Positions 1 to 13,082 of a stretch of DNA of 64,000 bases are shown piece after piece. The number at the start of each line of letters is the position of its first letter. The stretch's first letter is position 1. The stretch spans positions 15,912,984-15,976,983 of the forward strand of contig NC_092564.1 in NCBI RefSeq assembly GCF_037975245.1. The letters run 5' to 3'. Origin of the DNA: Apostichopus japonicus. Its lineage: Eukaryota > Echinodermata > Holothuroidea > Aspidochirotida > Stichopodidae. A program made the position numbers and the translations under genes. Under the pieces are notes generated by a model that worked only from the letters and a program-made list of their open reading frames with translations, was not told the DNA's origin and ran no database searches.

Positions 1-770
1 GAATATTTTCAAACTTAACGGTCATGTGATACAAGGTCACCGAAGGTCAATTAATGATAAAAAACTAGTATTTTTGCGATAACTTGAGAACAAATTGTCC
101 TTTAGGGTTGGGAGTTGCTTCAATGTAATCCAATTGTCGACCCGCATCTGGGTGACCCTTGACCTCAATTTGACCTCTGGTGACCTTTTCGTGTTTTGTG
201 GATTTTTACAGTTTCGATGCTATTTTCAGATGTTAAAGGTACCTTCTGATCATAAATGTCAATGGGTTGACCCCCGTGTGACCTTCGTGTGCGAAGTTAT
301 ATGAGGTCAAAGTTAATTTTCAGACATTTAATGCAATAACTCCCAGTTCCAAGGTGTGACAAGGTTGATATTTTTGGACAAGTTGCAAATGGTATAGGGG
401 AATATTTTCAAACTTAACGGTCATGTGATCCAACGTCACCAAAGGTCAGCTAATGTTAAAAAACTAGTATTTTGGGGGGGAGAAAATGGGCAAAGAAAAA
501 ATGTTTGAATTTTTACAGTCATGCTCTATTTAGGTCTCACCGATCAAAAATGTCAATTGGTTGACCTCCGGGTGACCTTTGTGTGTGAAGTTATGTATAC
601 AAGTTCAAAGTTAATTTTTAGACATTTAATGCAATTAAATCTCAATGCCAAGGTGTGACATGGTTGATATTTTGGGACAAGTTGTGAATGGGGTGGTGGA
701 ACATTTTGAAACTTAAAGGTCATGTCATCTGAGGTCACCAATGTTATCATATCTGTTGACACGCTTGTAG
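1..770. repeat. GGTCA/TGACC-rich tandem repeat, ~399 bp unit
   Basis: The opening segment (GAATATTTTCAAACTTAACG) recurs at position 400 and, diverged, at about 699, so the block is at least two tandem copies of a ~399 bp unit followed by a shorter one (~299 bp). The unit is packed with GGTCA/TGACC pentamers. Positions 34-49 read AGGTCA, four bases, AGGTCA (a direct repeat with spacing 4), and around 148-162 there is a TGACC-C-TTGACC arrangement. No credible coding frame is seen. The repeat probably continues to the left of the window. Confidence 0.8.
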
Positions 771-1005
771 GTCTCATATATTTCTTACATTTTCGATGCC
801 ATATTTAGATCTCAAAAGTGCCTTTTGAACAAAAATCCGATCACATTTTGTGATCACAAAAGTGTTGGCTATAGTGTTGGTTACTTTATGGGAACATGTA
901 GGACCACAATTACTAGGACTATTTGAGCCCAATCTTGCTTGATAATATTATGTGTATTGTCATATACCCCAAGCAAGGAACCACAGTGCCCTTGGGCTCT
1001 TGTTT

Positions 1006-4000
1006 TTAAAATCAGTTTGTCACCAAAGTATATCTGACACAAATACTGTGCATGATACCTGTGTTTCACAATGTGTCAAAGTATACAGTACCCAACTGAT
1101 GACTACATTGAACAAACGAGTAATCCATCTCGAGTCAGCTTGACACTCAATATTATCCACTAAATATAGCCTACAAAGGGTAAAGAGCACTTCCAGAGAA
1201 TGAAATATCACTTAGGTATACTGATAACCAAAATGAATGATAAGTTGATTGTATTTGATATCCCCAAGTTTTCAGCCACATTCCATCTATAATATCCTTT
1301 ATACATGGAGAGGTTAAAAGGCCATCGTAATGTTACAGATAAAATTCCAATTTACCTAAGAACTATTTGGGTAAAAAACACACTTACTTCACTGGGCCCC
1401 GATTCTGTTGATATATCTGTATCAATTTCGTCATGGCTAGCATCCTGCAATGTTAAATGGACAGTATTAACTTGATAGCATGTCTCCTATGTATACCTGA
1501 AAATTGAATACAAACATGCACTTTGCCGCAGTGTATGGAGATAGATTCTATAGCATGTCTCCTATGTATACCTGAAAATTGGGTACTAACATATGTTTCA
1601 TGATGTGTCGCAGTGTATTGGGATAGATTCTATAGCATGTCTCCTATGTATACCTGAAAATTGAATACAAACCTATTTGTCATGATGTGTACTGAGATAG
1701 ATTCTATAGCATGTCTTCTATGTATACCTGACAATTGAAAACAAGCATTTGTTTCACATTGTGTCATAGTGTGCAGTGGCCAACTGTTGGCAATATTGAA
1801 CTGACAAATATTCCACTAAAAGTCAGTTTGACCAACAGTTATCTCCATCTTTTCTTATCAAAGATTTTGGGTTCATATTTTTTTTTTATCTCAGTAGGCT
1901 AACAACCAACATGGATTTTTTTTTAAATCAGTTTGTCACCAAAGTATATCTGACACAAATACTGTGCATGATACCTGTGTTTCACAATGTGTCAAAGTAT
2001 ACAGTACCCAACTGATGACTACATTGAACAAACGAGTAATCCATCTCGAGTCAGCTTGACACTCAATATTATCCACTAAATATAGCCTACAAAGGGTAAA
2101 GAGCACTTCCAGAGAATGAAATATCACTTAGGTATACTGATAACCAAAATGAATGATAAGTTGATTGTATTTGATATCCCCAAGTTTTCAGCCACATTCC
2201 ATCTATAATATCCTTTATACATGGAGAGGTTAAAAGGCCATCGTAATGTTACAGATAAAATTCCAATTTACCTAAGAACTACTTGGGTAAAAAACACACT
2301 TACTTCACTGGGCCCCGATTCTGCTGATATATCTGTATCAATTTCGTCATGGCTAGCATCCTGCAATGTTAAATGGAAAGTATTAACTTGATAGCATGTC
2401 TCCTATGTATACCTGAAAATTGAATACAAACATGCACTTTGCCGTAGTGTATGGAGATAGATTCTATAGCATGTCTCCTATGTATACCTGAAAATTGGGT
2501 ACTAACATATGTTTCATGATGTGTCGCAGTGTATTGGGATAGATTCTATAGCATGTCTCCTATGTATACCTGAAAATTGAATACTAACATATTTGTCATG
2601 ATGTGTACTGAGATTGATTCTATAGCATGTCTTCTATGTATACCTGACAATTGAAAACAAGCATTTGTTTCACATTGTGTCATAGTGTGCAGTGGCCAAC
2701 TGTTGGCAATATTGAACTTACAAATATTCCACTAAAAGTCAGTTTGACCAACAGTTATCTCCATCTTTTCTTATCAAAGATTTTGGGTTCATATTTTTTT
2801 TTTATCTCAGTAGGCTAACAACCAACATGGATTTTTTTTTAAATCAGTTTGTCACCAAAGTATATCTGACACAAATACTGTGCATGATACCTGTGTTTCA
2901 CAATGTGTCAAAGTATACAGTACCCAACTGATGACTACATTGAACAAAACGAGTAATCCATCTCGAGTCAGCTTGACACTCAATATTATCCACTAAATAT
3001 AGCCTACAAAGGGTAAAGAGCACTTCCAGAGAATGAAATATCACTTAGGTATACTGATAACCAAAATGAATGATAAGTTGATTGTATTTGATATCCCCAA
3101 GTTTTCAGCCACATTCCATCTATAATATCCTTTATACATGCAGAGGTTAAAAGGCCATCGTAATGTTACAGATAAAATTCCAATTTACCTAAGAACTATT
3201 TGGGTAAAAAACACACTTACTTCACTGGGCCCCGATTCTGCTGATATATCTGTATCAATTTCGTCATGGCTAGCATCCTGCAATGTTAAATGGAAAGTAT
3301 TAACTTGATAGCATGTCTCCTATGTATACCTGAAAATTGAATACAAACATGCACTTTGCCGCAGTGTATGGAGATAGATTCTATAGCATGTCTCCTATGT
3401 ATACCTGAAAATTGGGTACTAACATATGTTTCATGATGTGTCGCAGTGTATTGGGATAGATTCTATAGCATGTCTCCTATGTATACCTGAAAATTGAATA
3501 CAATATGTTTCATGGTGTGTCACAGTGTACTGAGATAGATTCTAGAGCATGTCTCCTATGTATACCTGACAATTGAAAACAAACATATGTTTCACATTGT
3601 GTCATAGTGTACAGTGGCCAAATGTTGGCTATATTGAACTGACAAATATTCCACTAAAAGTCAGTTTGACCAACAGTTATCTCCATCTTTTCTTATCAAA
3701 GATTTTGGGTTCATATTTTTTTTTTATCTCAGTAGGCTAACAACCAACATGGATTTTTTTTAAAATCAGTTTGTCACCAAAGTATATCTGACACAAATAC
3801 TGTGCATGATACCTGTGTTTCACAATGTGTCAAAGTATACAGTACCCAACTGATGACTACATTGAACAAACGAGTAATCCATCTCGAGTCAGCTTGACAC
3901 TCAATATTATCCACTAAATATAGCCTACAAAGGGTAAAGAGCACTTCCAGAGAATGAAATATCACTTAGGTATACTGATAACCAAAATGAATGATAAGTT

Positions 4001-7000
4001 GATTGTATTTGATATCCCCAAGTTTTCAGCCACATTCCATCTATAATATCCTTTATACATGGAGAGGTTAAAAGGCCATCGTAATGTTACAGATAAAATT
4101 CCAATTTACCTAAGAACTATTTGGGTAAAAAACACACTTACTTCACTGGGCCCCGATTCTGCTGATATATCTGTATCAATTTCGTCATGGCTAGCATCCT
4201 GCAATGTTAAATGGAAAGTATTAACTTGATAGCATGTCTCCTATGTATACCTGAAAATTGAATACAAACATGCACTTTGCCGTAGTGTATGGAGATAGAT
4301 TCTATAGCATGTCTCCTATGTATACCTGAAAATTGGGTACTAACATATGTTTCATGATGTGTCGCAGTGTATTGGGATAGATTCTATAGCATGTCTCCTA
4401 TGTATACCTGAAAATTGAATACAAACCTATTTGTCATGATGTGTACTGAGATAGATTCTATAGCATGTCTTCTATGTATACCTGACAATTGAAAACAAGC
4501 ATTTGTTTCACATTGTGTCATAGTGTGCAGTGGCCAACTGTTGGCAATATTGAACTTACAAATATTCCACTAAAAGTCAGTTTGACCAACAGTTATCTCC
4601 ATCTTTTCTTATCAAAGATTTTGGGTTCATATTTTTTTTTTATCTCAGTAGGCTAACAACCAACATGGATTTTTTTTTAAATCAGTTTGTCACCAAAGTA
4701 TATCTGACACAAATACTGTGCATGATACCTGTGTTTCACAATGTGTCAAAGTATACAGTACCCAACTGATGACTACATTGAACAAACGAGTAATCCATCT
4801 CGAGTCAGCTTGACACTCAATATTATCCACTAAATATAGCCTACAAAGGGTAAAGAGCACTTCCAGAGAATGAAATATCACTTAGGTATACTGATAACCA
4901 AAATGAATGATAAGTTGATTGTATTTGATATCCCCAAGTTTTCAGCCACATTCCATCTATAATATCCTTTATACATGGAGAGGTTAAAAGGCCATCGTAA
5001 TGTTACAGATAAAATTCCAATTTACCTAAGAACTATTTGGGTAAAAAACACACTTACTTCACTGGGCCCCGATTCTGCTGATATATCTGTATCAATTTCG
5101 TCATGGCTAGCATCCTGCAATGTTAAATGGAAAGTATTAACTTGATAGCATGTCTCCTATGTATACCTGAAAATTGAATACAAACATGCACTTTGCCGTA
5201 GTGTATGGAGATAGATTCTATAGCATGTCTCCTATGTATACCTGAAAATTGGGTACTAACATATGTTTCATGATGTGTCGCAGTGTATTGGGATAGATTC
5301 TATAGCATGTCTCCTATGTATACCTGAAAATTGAATACTAACATATTTGTCATGATGTGTACTGAGATAGATTCTATAGCATGTCTCCTATGTATACCTG
5401 AAAATTGGGTACTAACATATGTTTCATGATGTGTCGCAGTGTATTGGGATAGATTCTATAGCATGTCTCCTATGTATACCTGAAAATTGAATACTAACAT
5501 ATTTGTCATGATGTGTACTGAGATTGATTCTATAGCATGTCTTCTATGTATACCTGACAATTGAAAACAAGCATTTGTTTCACATTGTGTCATAGTGTGC
5601 AGTGGCCAACTGTTGGCAATATTGAACTTACAAATATTCCACTAAAAGTCAGTTTGACCAACAGTTATCTCCATCTTTTCTTATCAAAGATTTTGGGTTC
5701 ATATTTTTTTTTTATCTCAGTAGGCTAACAACCAACATGGATTTTTTTTTAAATCAGTTTGTCACCAAAGTATATCTGACACAAATACTGTGCATGATAC
5801 CTGTGTTTCACAATGTGTCAAAGTATACAGTACCCAACTGATGACTACATTGAACAAACGAGTAATCCATCTCGAGTCAGCTTGACACTCAATATTATCC
5901 ACTAAATATAGCCTACAAAGGGTAAAGAGCACTTCCAGAGAATGAAATATCACTTAGGTATACTGATAACCAAAATGAATGATAAGTTGATTGTATTTGA
6001 TATCCCCAAGTTTTCAGCCACATTCCATCTATAATATCCTTTATACATGGAGAGGTTAAAAGGCCATCGTAATGTTACAGATAAAATTCCAATTTACCTA
6101 AGAACTATTTGGGTAAAAAACACACTTACTTCACTGGGCCCCGATTCTGCTAATATATCTGTATCAATTTCGTCATGGCTAGCATCCTGCAATGTTAAAT
6201 GGAAAGTATTAACTTGATAGCATGTCTCCTAGGCATACATGGTTATTAAAATACATATTCTCTACAGTGTAGAGTGTGTACTGTTCCAGATGTTGACTAT
6301 GTTGAACTGACAGTGTTACAACAAAGTTCTGTTTTATACCAGATAGCCTACCACGAAGATGCATACCACAAAGAGTGATTTTTGAGGATTTGTGTTTGTT
6401 TTTTATCTTAGTAGGCCAACAACCATGAATTGAATTGATTCTAATATTTTTTGTTTTGAAATATATAATAGTGTAAATGATGCCTACAAGAAGGAGTGTT
6501 ATTTAGAAAGAATGTATTGTTAAGTAAGTATAGGCTGACAGCCAAAATGGAAATGATTCTACGGCATGTCTCCTAAGTATACCTAGTAATTGAAAACAGA
6601 TTACAGTGTGTCATGTATACTGTTCCCAGATGTTGACTATGTTAAGCTAACTGGTCATATTACAAATTTCAGTTTTACAACAGATGTTATCATTAATGAT
6701 GCCTTCTGTAAAGAGTGAATAATTAAGAAAGAATTTATTTTCAGCTAGGAAAGTTGACAACCAAAGTGAAATAGGTTCTACAGTGTGTCTTCTAATTATA
6801 CCTTACAATTGAATACAAACATATGTTTCACAATTTGTCACAGTGTATTGAGATAGATTATATGGCAGGTCTCCTATGTATACCTGACAATTGAATACTA
6901 ACATATGTTTCATGATGCGTCACAGTGTACTGAGATAGATTCTATAGCACGTCTCCTATGTATACCTGAAAATTGAATACTAACATATGTTTCATGATGT

Positions 7001-7650
7001 GTCACAATGTACTGAAATAGATTTTATAGCATGTCTCCTATGTATACCTGAAATTGAATACAAACATGATTCACACTTTGTCGCAGTGTATTGAGATAGA
7101 TTCTATTGTATGTCTCCTATGTATACCTGAAAAATGGGTACTAACATATGTTTCATAATGTGTCGCAGTGTATTGGGATAGATTCTATAGCATGTCTCCT
7201 ATGTATACCTGAAAATTGGGTACTAACATATGTTTCATGATGTGTCGCAGTGTATTGGGATAGATTCTATAGCATGTCTCCTATGTATACCTGAAAATTG
7301 AATACAAACATATGTTTCACATTGTGTCATAGTGTACAGTGGCCAAATGTTGGCTATATTGAACTTACAAATATTCCACTAAAAGTCAGTTTGACCAACA
7401 GTTATCTCCATCTTTTCTTATCAAAGATTTTGGGTTCATATTGTTTGTTTTTTTTAATTCAGAAGGCTAACAACCAAAGAGGGTTTTTTTTAAATCAGTT
7501 TGTCACCAAAGTATATCTGACACAAATACTGTGCATGATACCTGTGTTTCACAATGTGTCAAAGTGTACAGTACCCAACTGATGACTACATTGAACAAAC
7601 GAGTAATCCATCTCGAGTCAGCTTGACACTCAATATTATCCTCTAAATAT
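1006..7650. repeat. Higher-order macrosatellite, ~916 bp unit with ~78 bp subrepeats
   Basis: The anchor ATCAGTTTGTCACC occurs at 1011, 1927, 2843, 3765, 4681, 5753 and 7494. Spacings are 916, 916, 922, 916, 1072 and 1741 bp. Each unit contains a run of ~78 bp subrepeats starting ATAGCATGTCTCCTATGTAT. The unit starting at 4681 is longer by 156 bp, exactly two extra subrepeats (about 5378-5533). Units 1-5 are nearly identical, suggesting recent amplification or homogenisation. From ~6230 to 7490 the array is diverged and contains mostly subrepeats, and a final truncated unit ends near 7650. A minus-strand candidate exon lies in each of the first six units (separate entry). Confidence 0.95.
1388..6186 (-). 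CDS. Candidate tandem array of six 57-nt phase-0 coding exons
   Basis: Each of six macrosatellite units carries on the minus strand an open 57-nt segment: 6186-6130, 5114-5058, 4198-4142, 3277-3221, 2360-2304 and 1444-1388 (transcription order). Every copy is preceded by TTAACATTGCAG and followed by GTAAGTGTG, a near-perfect donor. Read from the acceptor, each gives 19 complete codons, DASHDEIDTDISAESGPSE, an acidic, serine-containing peptide; the 1444-1388 copy has T and the 6186-6130 copy has I-L in place of single residues. As the segments start and end in phase 0, any number could be included or skipped without changing frame. Joined, they would give 114 residues of acidic repeat. The family is not recognised. 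Copies are too similar for conservation to prove coding, and a second frame is also open. Introns would be about 860-1015 bp, and flanking exons are not identified (a possible first exon is at 13853-13724). Confidence 0.5.
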
Positions 7651-10650
7651 ATGTTGGTTCAGTACTTTACATTTGATACAAAAAGTTTCTTCTACAACAG
7701 CTTCCCAAAATGTGTATGTGTCGCAATAGGTTAAGTTTTAACCGCAAATTACAGTACGATTCATTATTTGCATATTACACCAAAATTTGCACTTGGCGTC
7801 CAGATGGCAGGAAAATGTACCATCATGTTCAATGTGTTGTGTATGAACTTCAACAAGTTCAAATATCGATGATATAGTTATATTCTGTGACTAATGTCAG
7901 TGGGAATTATGTGTGTAAAAACTTGGGTTTTCCACGTGTTATATATATATAGAAATTTTACGTAAGTGGAGCGAATGTAGGGGCGGCTCGTTGATTGTGA
8001 GGAAGCACTTATCTAAGCATCAATATTTGTGAAAAATATCATAAGGTTTTTCAGATATTCTCTTTGAATGTGCCCTTCATATATCTCTCTCTATCCGTCT
8101 ATTCAAAGCTCAACATTTAGAATAATGCTGTTAGAGGAAAAATTATCGTCATAATCAAAATATCGCGATAATGTTGGAACTATTTATCGTGCCGGTAAAA
8201 AGCAAATACTGCCCAACCCTACTCTCAGGCACCTCCCCCCCCCCACCCGCACAATCTCCACAACACAAAATATCAGAAACATTAAACAAAACAGAAATAT
8301 TATTTAATTGTCCCACATTTCAGTTGTTACAGAGAAAACCAAATTAACATAACTTGAGCACAGCTTGAACACACTCACTAAGCGGAAGTATTACTTGTTG
8401 CACAGTGAGTGCCAATTTAAGCCCAGATGCTACATTATACAGTATGTTTAGATATAACCTACTAAACTGTTTATATTTTAACTGTTTGAACTTTTGTATG
8501 ACTTTAGGCCTTCCATCCTTCGAGTAGCAATTTAGCAGATAAGTTAATGTTGTTTTGGGGTCAATTCAAGTTAATATTTGCAATTCCAAAATGTTTTTTA
8601 CCTTGTGAATGGAAATTTAGAATGCCAAACATATATTCTAAGCAACTTACAAATGGATTGAGAAAATCTAGTAAAATGTGTCATTAGCAATCAGAAAGAC
8701 AATTAACATATGCTTTCATTTTTTTTAATGATAACTGATCCAAAAGATGAAAATCCTCTGGATGCATCTAGTCATAGCATGGCATCATGTTCATAGCAGC
8801 AATAGTAACAAATATGGAAATCATTTTTTGTAGAAATTTAGAGATTTATTTCCTATTTTAAAACACTCAGTGAATATGCATCCACATTGAAGAGAATGTT
8901 TTAATTCTTTTCCCAGTTGTGGCATGCAGATTGCCAATGCATTTAACAGCTCACAGTAGGTTGATTCTTTGACCCGGCATCTGTGAAGTTACTCCCAAAT
9001 GGCTATAGGGTTTTGAAGTTGAATGTTTGTTAATATTTTATTGAAAAATTCTCATGAGATTTTGGGCCCACAAGAAAAGTCTCATGTGAAAGAACTAGCC
9101 AGTTGAACACTGTTGCATGCCTATACTTTGCATTATGCACTGTGAAAACTGCCTACAGTAAACCATCCAACAAGAGACCTTATATCTTAAGCTAGATCTA
9201 GTAATGGCAATCACACAATTTGCAGTAGGTGCGAAGCCAAACCACATATACAATGACTTCCTGTCTTCATTAAAGCAGTGAGTAAGTCTGATGAAAACTT
9301 TACAACTGTACCTTGACTAGCTGACAACTTTATGTAGGGAGGGTAACAGATTCAAGTTTTGCCCCATAATATTTTTTAAATCAGAGTTAAGATGTCCAGT
9401 GGCAACTGTGGACCATTTTCAGTGTCCTCATGAAGAACATTCTTGAACACAATTGTAACGTGTGGTTAGCAGTGACTGCATTGCAATGTTGGGATTATTC
9501 TGACATTTTCATTGCAACCGACCTATTCATGCAACAACAGATCTTAGTCATCCTACCTTACATCCTAAGCTACTCAATAAACTATCACACAATGAAAATA
9601 AAGTGTGAAGCCAACCCACATTTATAAGGGTCTTCCTTTGTCAGTAAGCATCAGTTAGCATGCTAATAACTTTGCAACAGTAGCCTGACTAGCTGACATG
9701 GTGAGCATTTGAGAAACTTTATCGATGGGAAATTTCTGAGGGGAATATCACTATATTGTGTGAGTCACAGATTCCAAGGATTTTCCCATAATATTTTTTT
9801 TTAAATCAGAACCAGATACCTACATGCCAGTTCTAAAATTTTCATGGCAATCTTTCTATTTTTATTTATCTATTAAGGAGGGCAATGTTCTGCACAATTC
9901 TTTCACTAAAAACACAATGGGATAGGATAACAAGATACAACTCTATTCATAGTGTTTACTGTATGCTGAAATGCCATTGAACATTTGATTCTGTCCCACA
10001 AGATTGTATAAATGCCCCATGTTAAATTACCAAGTATACATATAATCACAGTCTGCTCAACCAGCAATGATTACAAACTTAATGCTATCTTTCTGCACTT
10101 GGTACGTGTAATAGCTCCATAATGTGACTGTGGATGTGCTTGCCCCCTTTGTCTTATTTCCATGAAATCCTCATGCTTGATCACAGATGAAACCTGTTGC
10201 ATCTCAAGATCTCATGTGTATATATCATATGTTGATCCTCCAAGGACCCTCTGAGTTCAAATGACTTAAATACTGTAGTTTCTATCATAAAAAAAGGAAC
10301 TCAGAGAGTGCAGTTCAGGTACAATATTGTGGATCTGCACTACACCAACAATATTACAGTATCTCAGAAGAAATAAAGTTTATAGTCTACAATTATGTCT
10401 GCTGTACACACTTCTTTGAAACGTTAACTTCTGCCGCAGCACCCTAACATAACACTTACATACTTTCAGGCTAGTTTGTACCAAAATTACTCAATAAGTC
10501 TCCTTTGCACCTTGTGTGTTATGTTATCATGTTTAGTCTATCAATGATTTATTAATTAATAAAAGTTGGTCTATTTAAGCAATTTATTCCACTTCTTTAT
10601 CATGTGACAAAAATAAATAAAATGAGGCTTTCTAAAATTGTATGTGTTTA
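7651..10650. other. No gene recognised
   Basis: AT-rich sequence between the macrosatellite and the first MITE. It includes a poly-C patch near 8228 and a diverged duplication (separate entry). I found no convincing exon on either strand. If the exon array is real, introns of that minus-strand gene would cross this stretch. Confidence 0.5.
9176..9815. repeat. Diverged direct duplication, ~390 bp apart
   Basis: A stretch at about 9176-9400 is repeated in diverged form at about 9545-9815. Shared landmarks in the same order are CTTAAGCTA/CCTAAGCTA, GAAGCCAA-CC-ACAT, TTGACTAGCTGACA/CTGACTAGCTGACA and a CCATAATATTTTTT-AAATCAGA block. The second copy carries an insertion of about 40 bp before the last block. 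It is probably an old tandem duplication or two copies of an unrecognised repeat. Confidence 0.55.
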
Positions 10651-10887
10651 AAGGTAGTCTGTATAGGCCCCACCACGCTATAATTGCTAGAAGTTTTCAA
10701 AACTACTTTCCTTGAGGTCTTTATTTCCCAAATTTTTCTCAGACATACTAAATGAACACACAGGATGACTGAATGTCCCAGTGAGGTAAATTTCCTCCTG
10801 GGTGGCACTAAAAACAGTTTAAGAATGTTGACCAAAAGTGACCATATTTGAAAATCTGTCATACTTGGGGCCAATACAGCATACCTT
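10651..10887 (+). mobile_element. MITE, family A copy 1
   Basis: A 237 bp element starts AAGGTAGTCTGTATAGGCC, and the reverse complement of its other end reads AAGGTATGCTGTATTGGCC, giving imperfect terminal inverted repeats of about 19 bp. The dinucleotide TA abuts both ends, compatible with a TA target duplication as in Tc1/mariner-like MITEs, although two bases are weak evidence. It encodes nothing. A second copy in the opposite orientation lies at 13083-13342. Confidence 0.7.
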
Positions 10888-12034
10888 TAGCAGCGTGATT
10901 CTGGTCCCAAATGATAGGGCAAGCTTTTTGTACATCCAACCCAAGCTACATATGGCACAACCAGGGTTGGTTTCTATTCCCCCCAGGCTATACATTGCAA
11001 CAAACAAAAAAGTTCAACATTTAGGCCTACTGGAGGCATGGGTGTGTGTAATTAGGGAAGTACAAGGCAGTGGTGGTCTGCAAAAAAGGCATATACAGAA
11101 TTTAAAGGGGGCCCATACAAAATTCTTGGCGACTACCTGTGTTAGATAGTGTAAAACCGCCTACCCCCCCCCCCCCCCAATTTAGCTACTTTTATAGTAA
11201 ATCATAATTCCTCTTCCAAACCAAATCTAGGCCTATCGTGAGAATCTGTAGTCTCGGAGCCAAATTCTATCCAACTCCAGCCAGATTCTATCTTTCTCCA
11301 TCCTCCTAGCGGAAAGTAACGTGTGCGGAGAATAATGATACCTGTGTGACTACATGTTTGAGTTAGAAGAGAGGGGTAAATCCTTCATAAAAATCTAATT
11401 AATTTTGTTTATTTTTGCTGAGTTTATATGAAAAAAATGTTTCAATTGCTATCTTCCTCCTGCTTGTATTTTGGCTAATAGTATCATGCTCTCATCGGCT
11501 ATGTGAAAGCTGGATGAATTCAGTTATTTTAAGACCTCGTAGTATTTGCCTCTCACATTTCGCCCCTAAAATCTTGGGTGGAAAACAACTTTTCAGGACT
11601 TAGCCTAGGCTCTAGCCTCCATTCCTGTATCATATATTTAATGCATTGGCTTAATTTTTTTTAACTAAATGGGCAATTAGCAAAATTGTAAAACTTTAAA
11701 AAGTCCACTTTCGTATTATTATTTTTGGTATGATATTGGAACATGTTTTCAGCCTTATATACTTATTGTTAACAAAACAACCATTGAATTGCTTAAATGT
11801 TGGGTTGCCCTATAGGCCTGAACCCATACTGGAAAGTATACATGTTACGCTGAATATCTTCGGCGTGCAATTATAACTTTACACAGCAATCTAATGGCCT
11901 GATTTTCCTAGAAAAACAAGCTGACGACGTTAGGCATGGTGTTACACATTATACTATATGAAATTTGGCTTAAATTCCAGACTACTTTAAAGTTTGAACA
12001 CACACCTCCCAAAGAATAGGCTAGTGTAACCTTA

Positions 12035-12719
12035 CTGTGAGTGTGTGTAGGCTTATGTTAGCATGGCCATTGGCTAACTGTATAACATAGGCTAGCCTAA
12101 AAAAACCAGTGAATGCGTAGGCTGAATTGCTAGGCTATACACTAGGCTAGTATTGGGAAGAAATCGCCGAGAAGTGCTGAGAATAATAACATAAATGTAG
12201 TCGAAATCATAGAACCATTTTGCATTTGAAGGTCTGCTGTATAGACCCCAAGTATAGCACGCTACCACAGAAAATTTTCTTGCGAATACGTAATCGATCT
12301 GCCTTGGTCGTAAAATGACCTCTCTTTTCCAATTAGTATGCAACGCCTGCCACATATTGTTTCTTGTACGAGGGTCTGTGTGAGTGTGTGTAGGCTAATG
12401 TTAGCATGGCCATTGGCTAACTGTATAACATAGGCTAGCCTAAAAAAACAGTGAATGCATAGGCTGAATTGCTAGGCTATACACTAGGCTAGTATTGGGA
12501 AGAAATCGCCGAGAAGTGTTGAGAATAATAACATAAATGTAGTCAAAATCATAGAACCATTTCGCATTTGAAGGTCTGCTGTATAGACCCCAAGTATAGC
12601 ACGCTACCACAGAAAATTTTCTTGCGAATACGTAATCGATCTGCCTTGGTCGTAAAATGACCTCTCTTTTCCAATTAGTATGCAACGCCTGCCACATATT
12701 GTTTCTTGTACGAGGGTCT
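12035..12719. repeat. Tandem duplication, 343 bp unit, two copies
   Basis: 12035-12377 and 12378-12719 are near-identical, differing by one single-base indel (CC versus C near 12107) and a few substitutions. Each copy holds the same minus-strand open frame of about 85 codons (starting MWQALHTNWK), but the frame has no recognisable domain and no splice context that I trust. The high identity points to a recent event. Confidence 0.9.
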
Positions 12720-13082
12720 TAGTGTATACGCTGTATGATTAATCAACTACACTGTTGACATGTAAGGACATATTTCGTCACCGGCGTATTGTAGTAAATA
12801 AGGGTTTGAGAGTCTGGCCCATAACTTTGTAAGACCAAATACAAACTTCCCAGTATGGGCCTGAATGTGATTTTAATGGCGTTAATGGGTTTTGGGAGTT
12901 GTTTAAGGAACGTTCTGTCTGTGGCTTATTTTCTATAAATTAAAGGCCCTATAAGTTACCCAGTGCAAACGCTGCTATAGAAACCTACTCTAAACTACAG
13001 TAAAATCTCATCAAGCAAACTTCTTCAATTCAGTTCTACCCTCCTGAATCTTTTTCCATGTTCTCAATTCGCTCGCCTATTA

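Noticed and set aside
2700..2830. Minus-strand reading PTEIKKKYEPKIFDKKRWR next to a GTAAGTTC donor in some units
   Set aside because: The frame ends in TAA before the donor, the donor is GTCAGT in other units and the acceptor side is not kept in the last unit.
1020..5953. A 63-codon minus-strand open frame (starting MIFHSLEV) repeated in most macrosatellite units
   Set aside because: It recurs only because the units are near-identical; one unit has a single-base insertion that breaks it, and it lacks domain or splice context.
1500..7300. Regularly spaced ~78 bp subrepeats as a CRISPR-like array
   Set aside because: Repeats and intervening sequence are equally similar to one another and the genome is eukaryotic; this is a satellite.
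12092..12697. Paired ~85-codon minus-strand frames (MWQALHTNWK...) as tandem genes
   Set aside because: They are two copies of one tandem duplication, with no domain, and the similarity is explained by DNA duplication alone.
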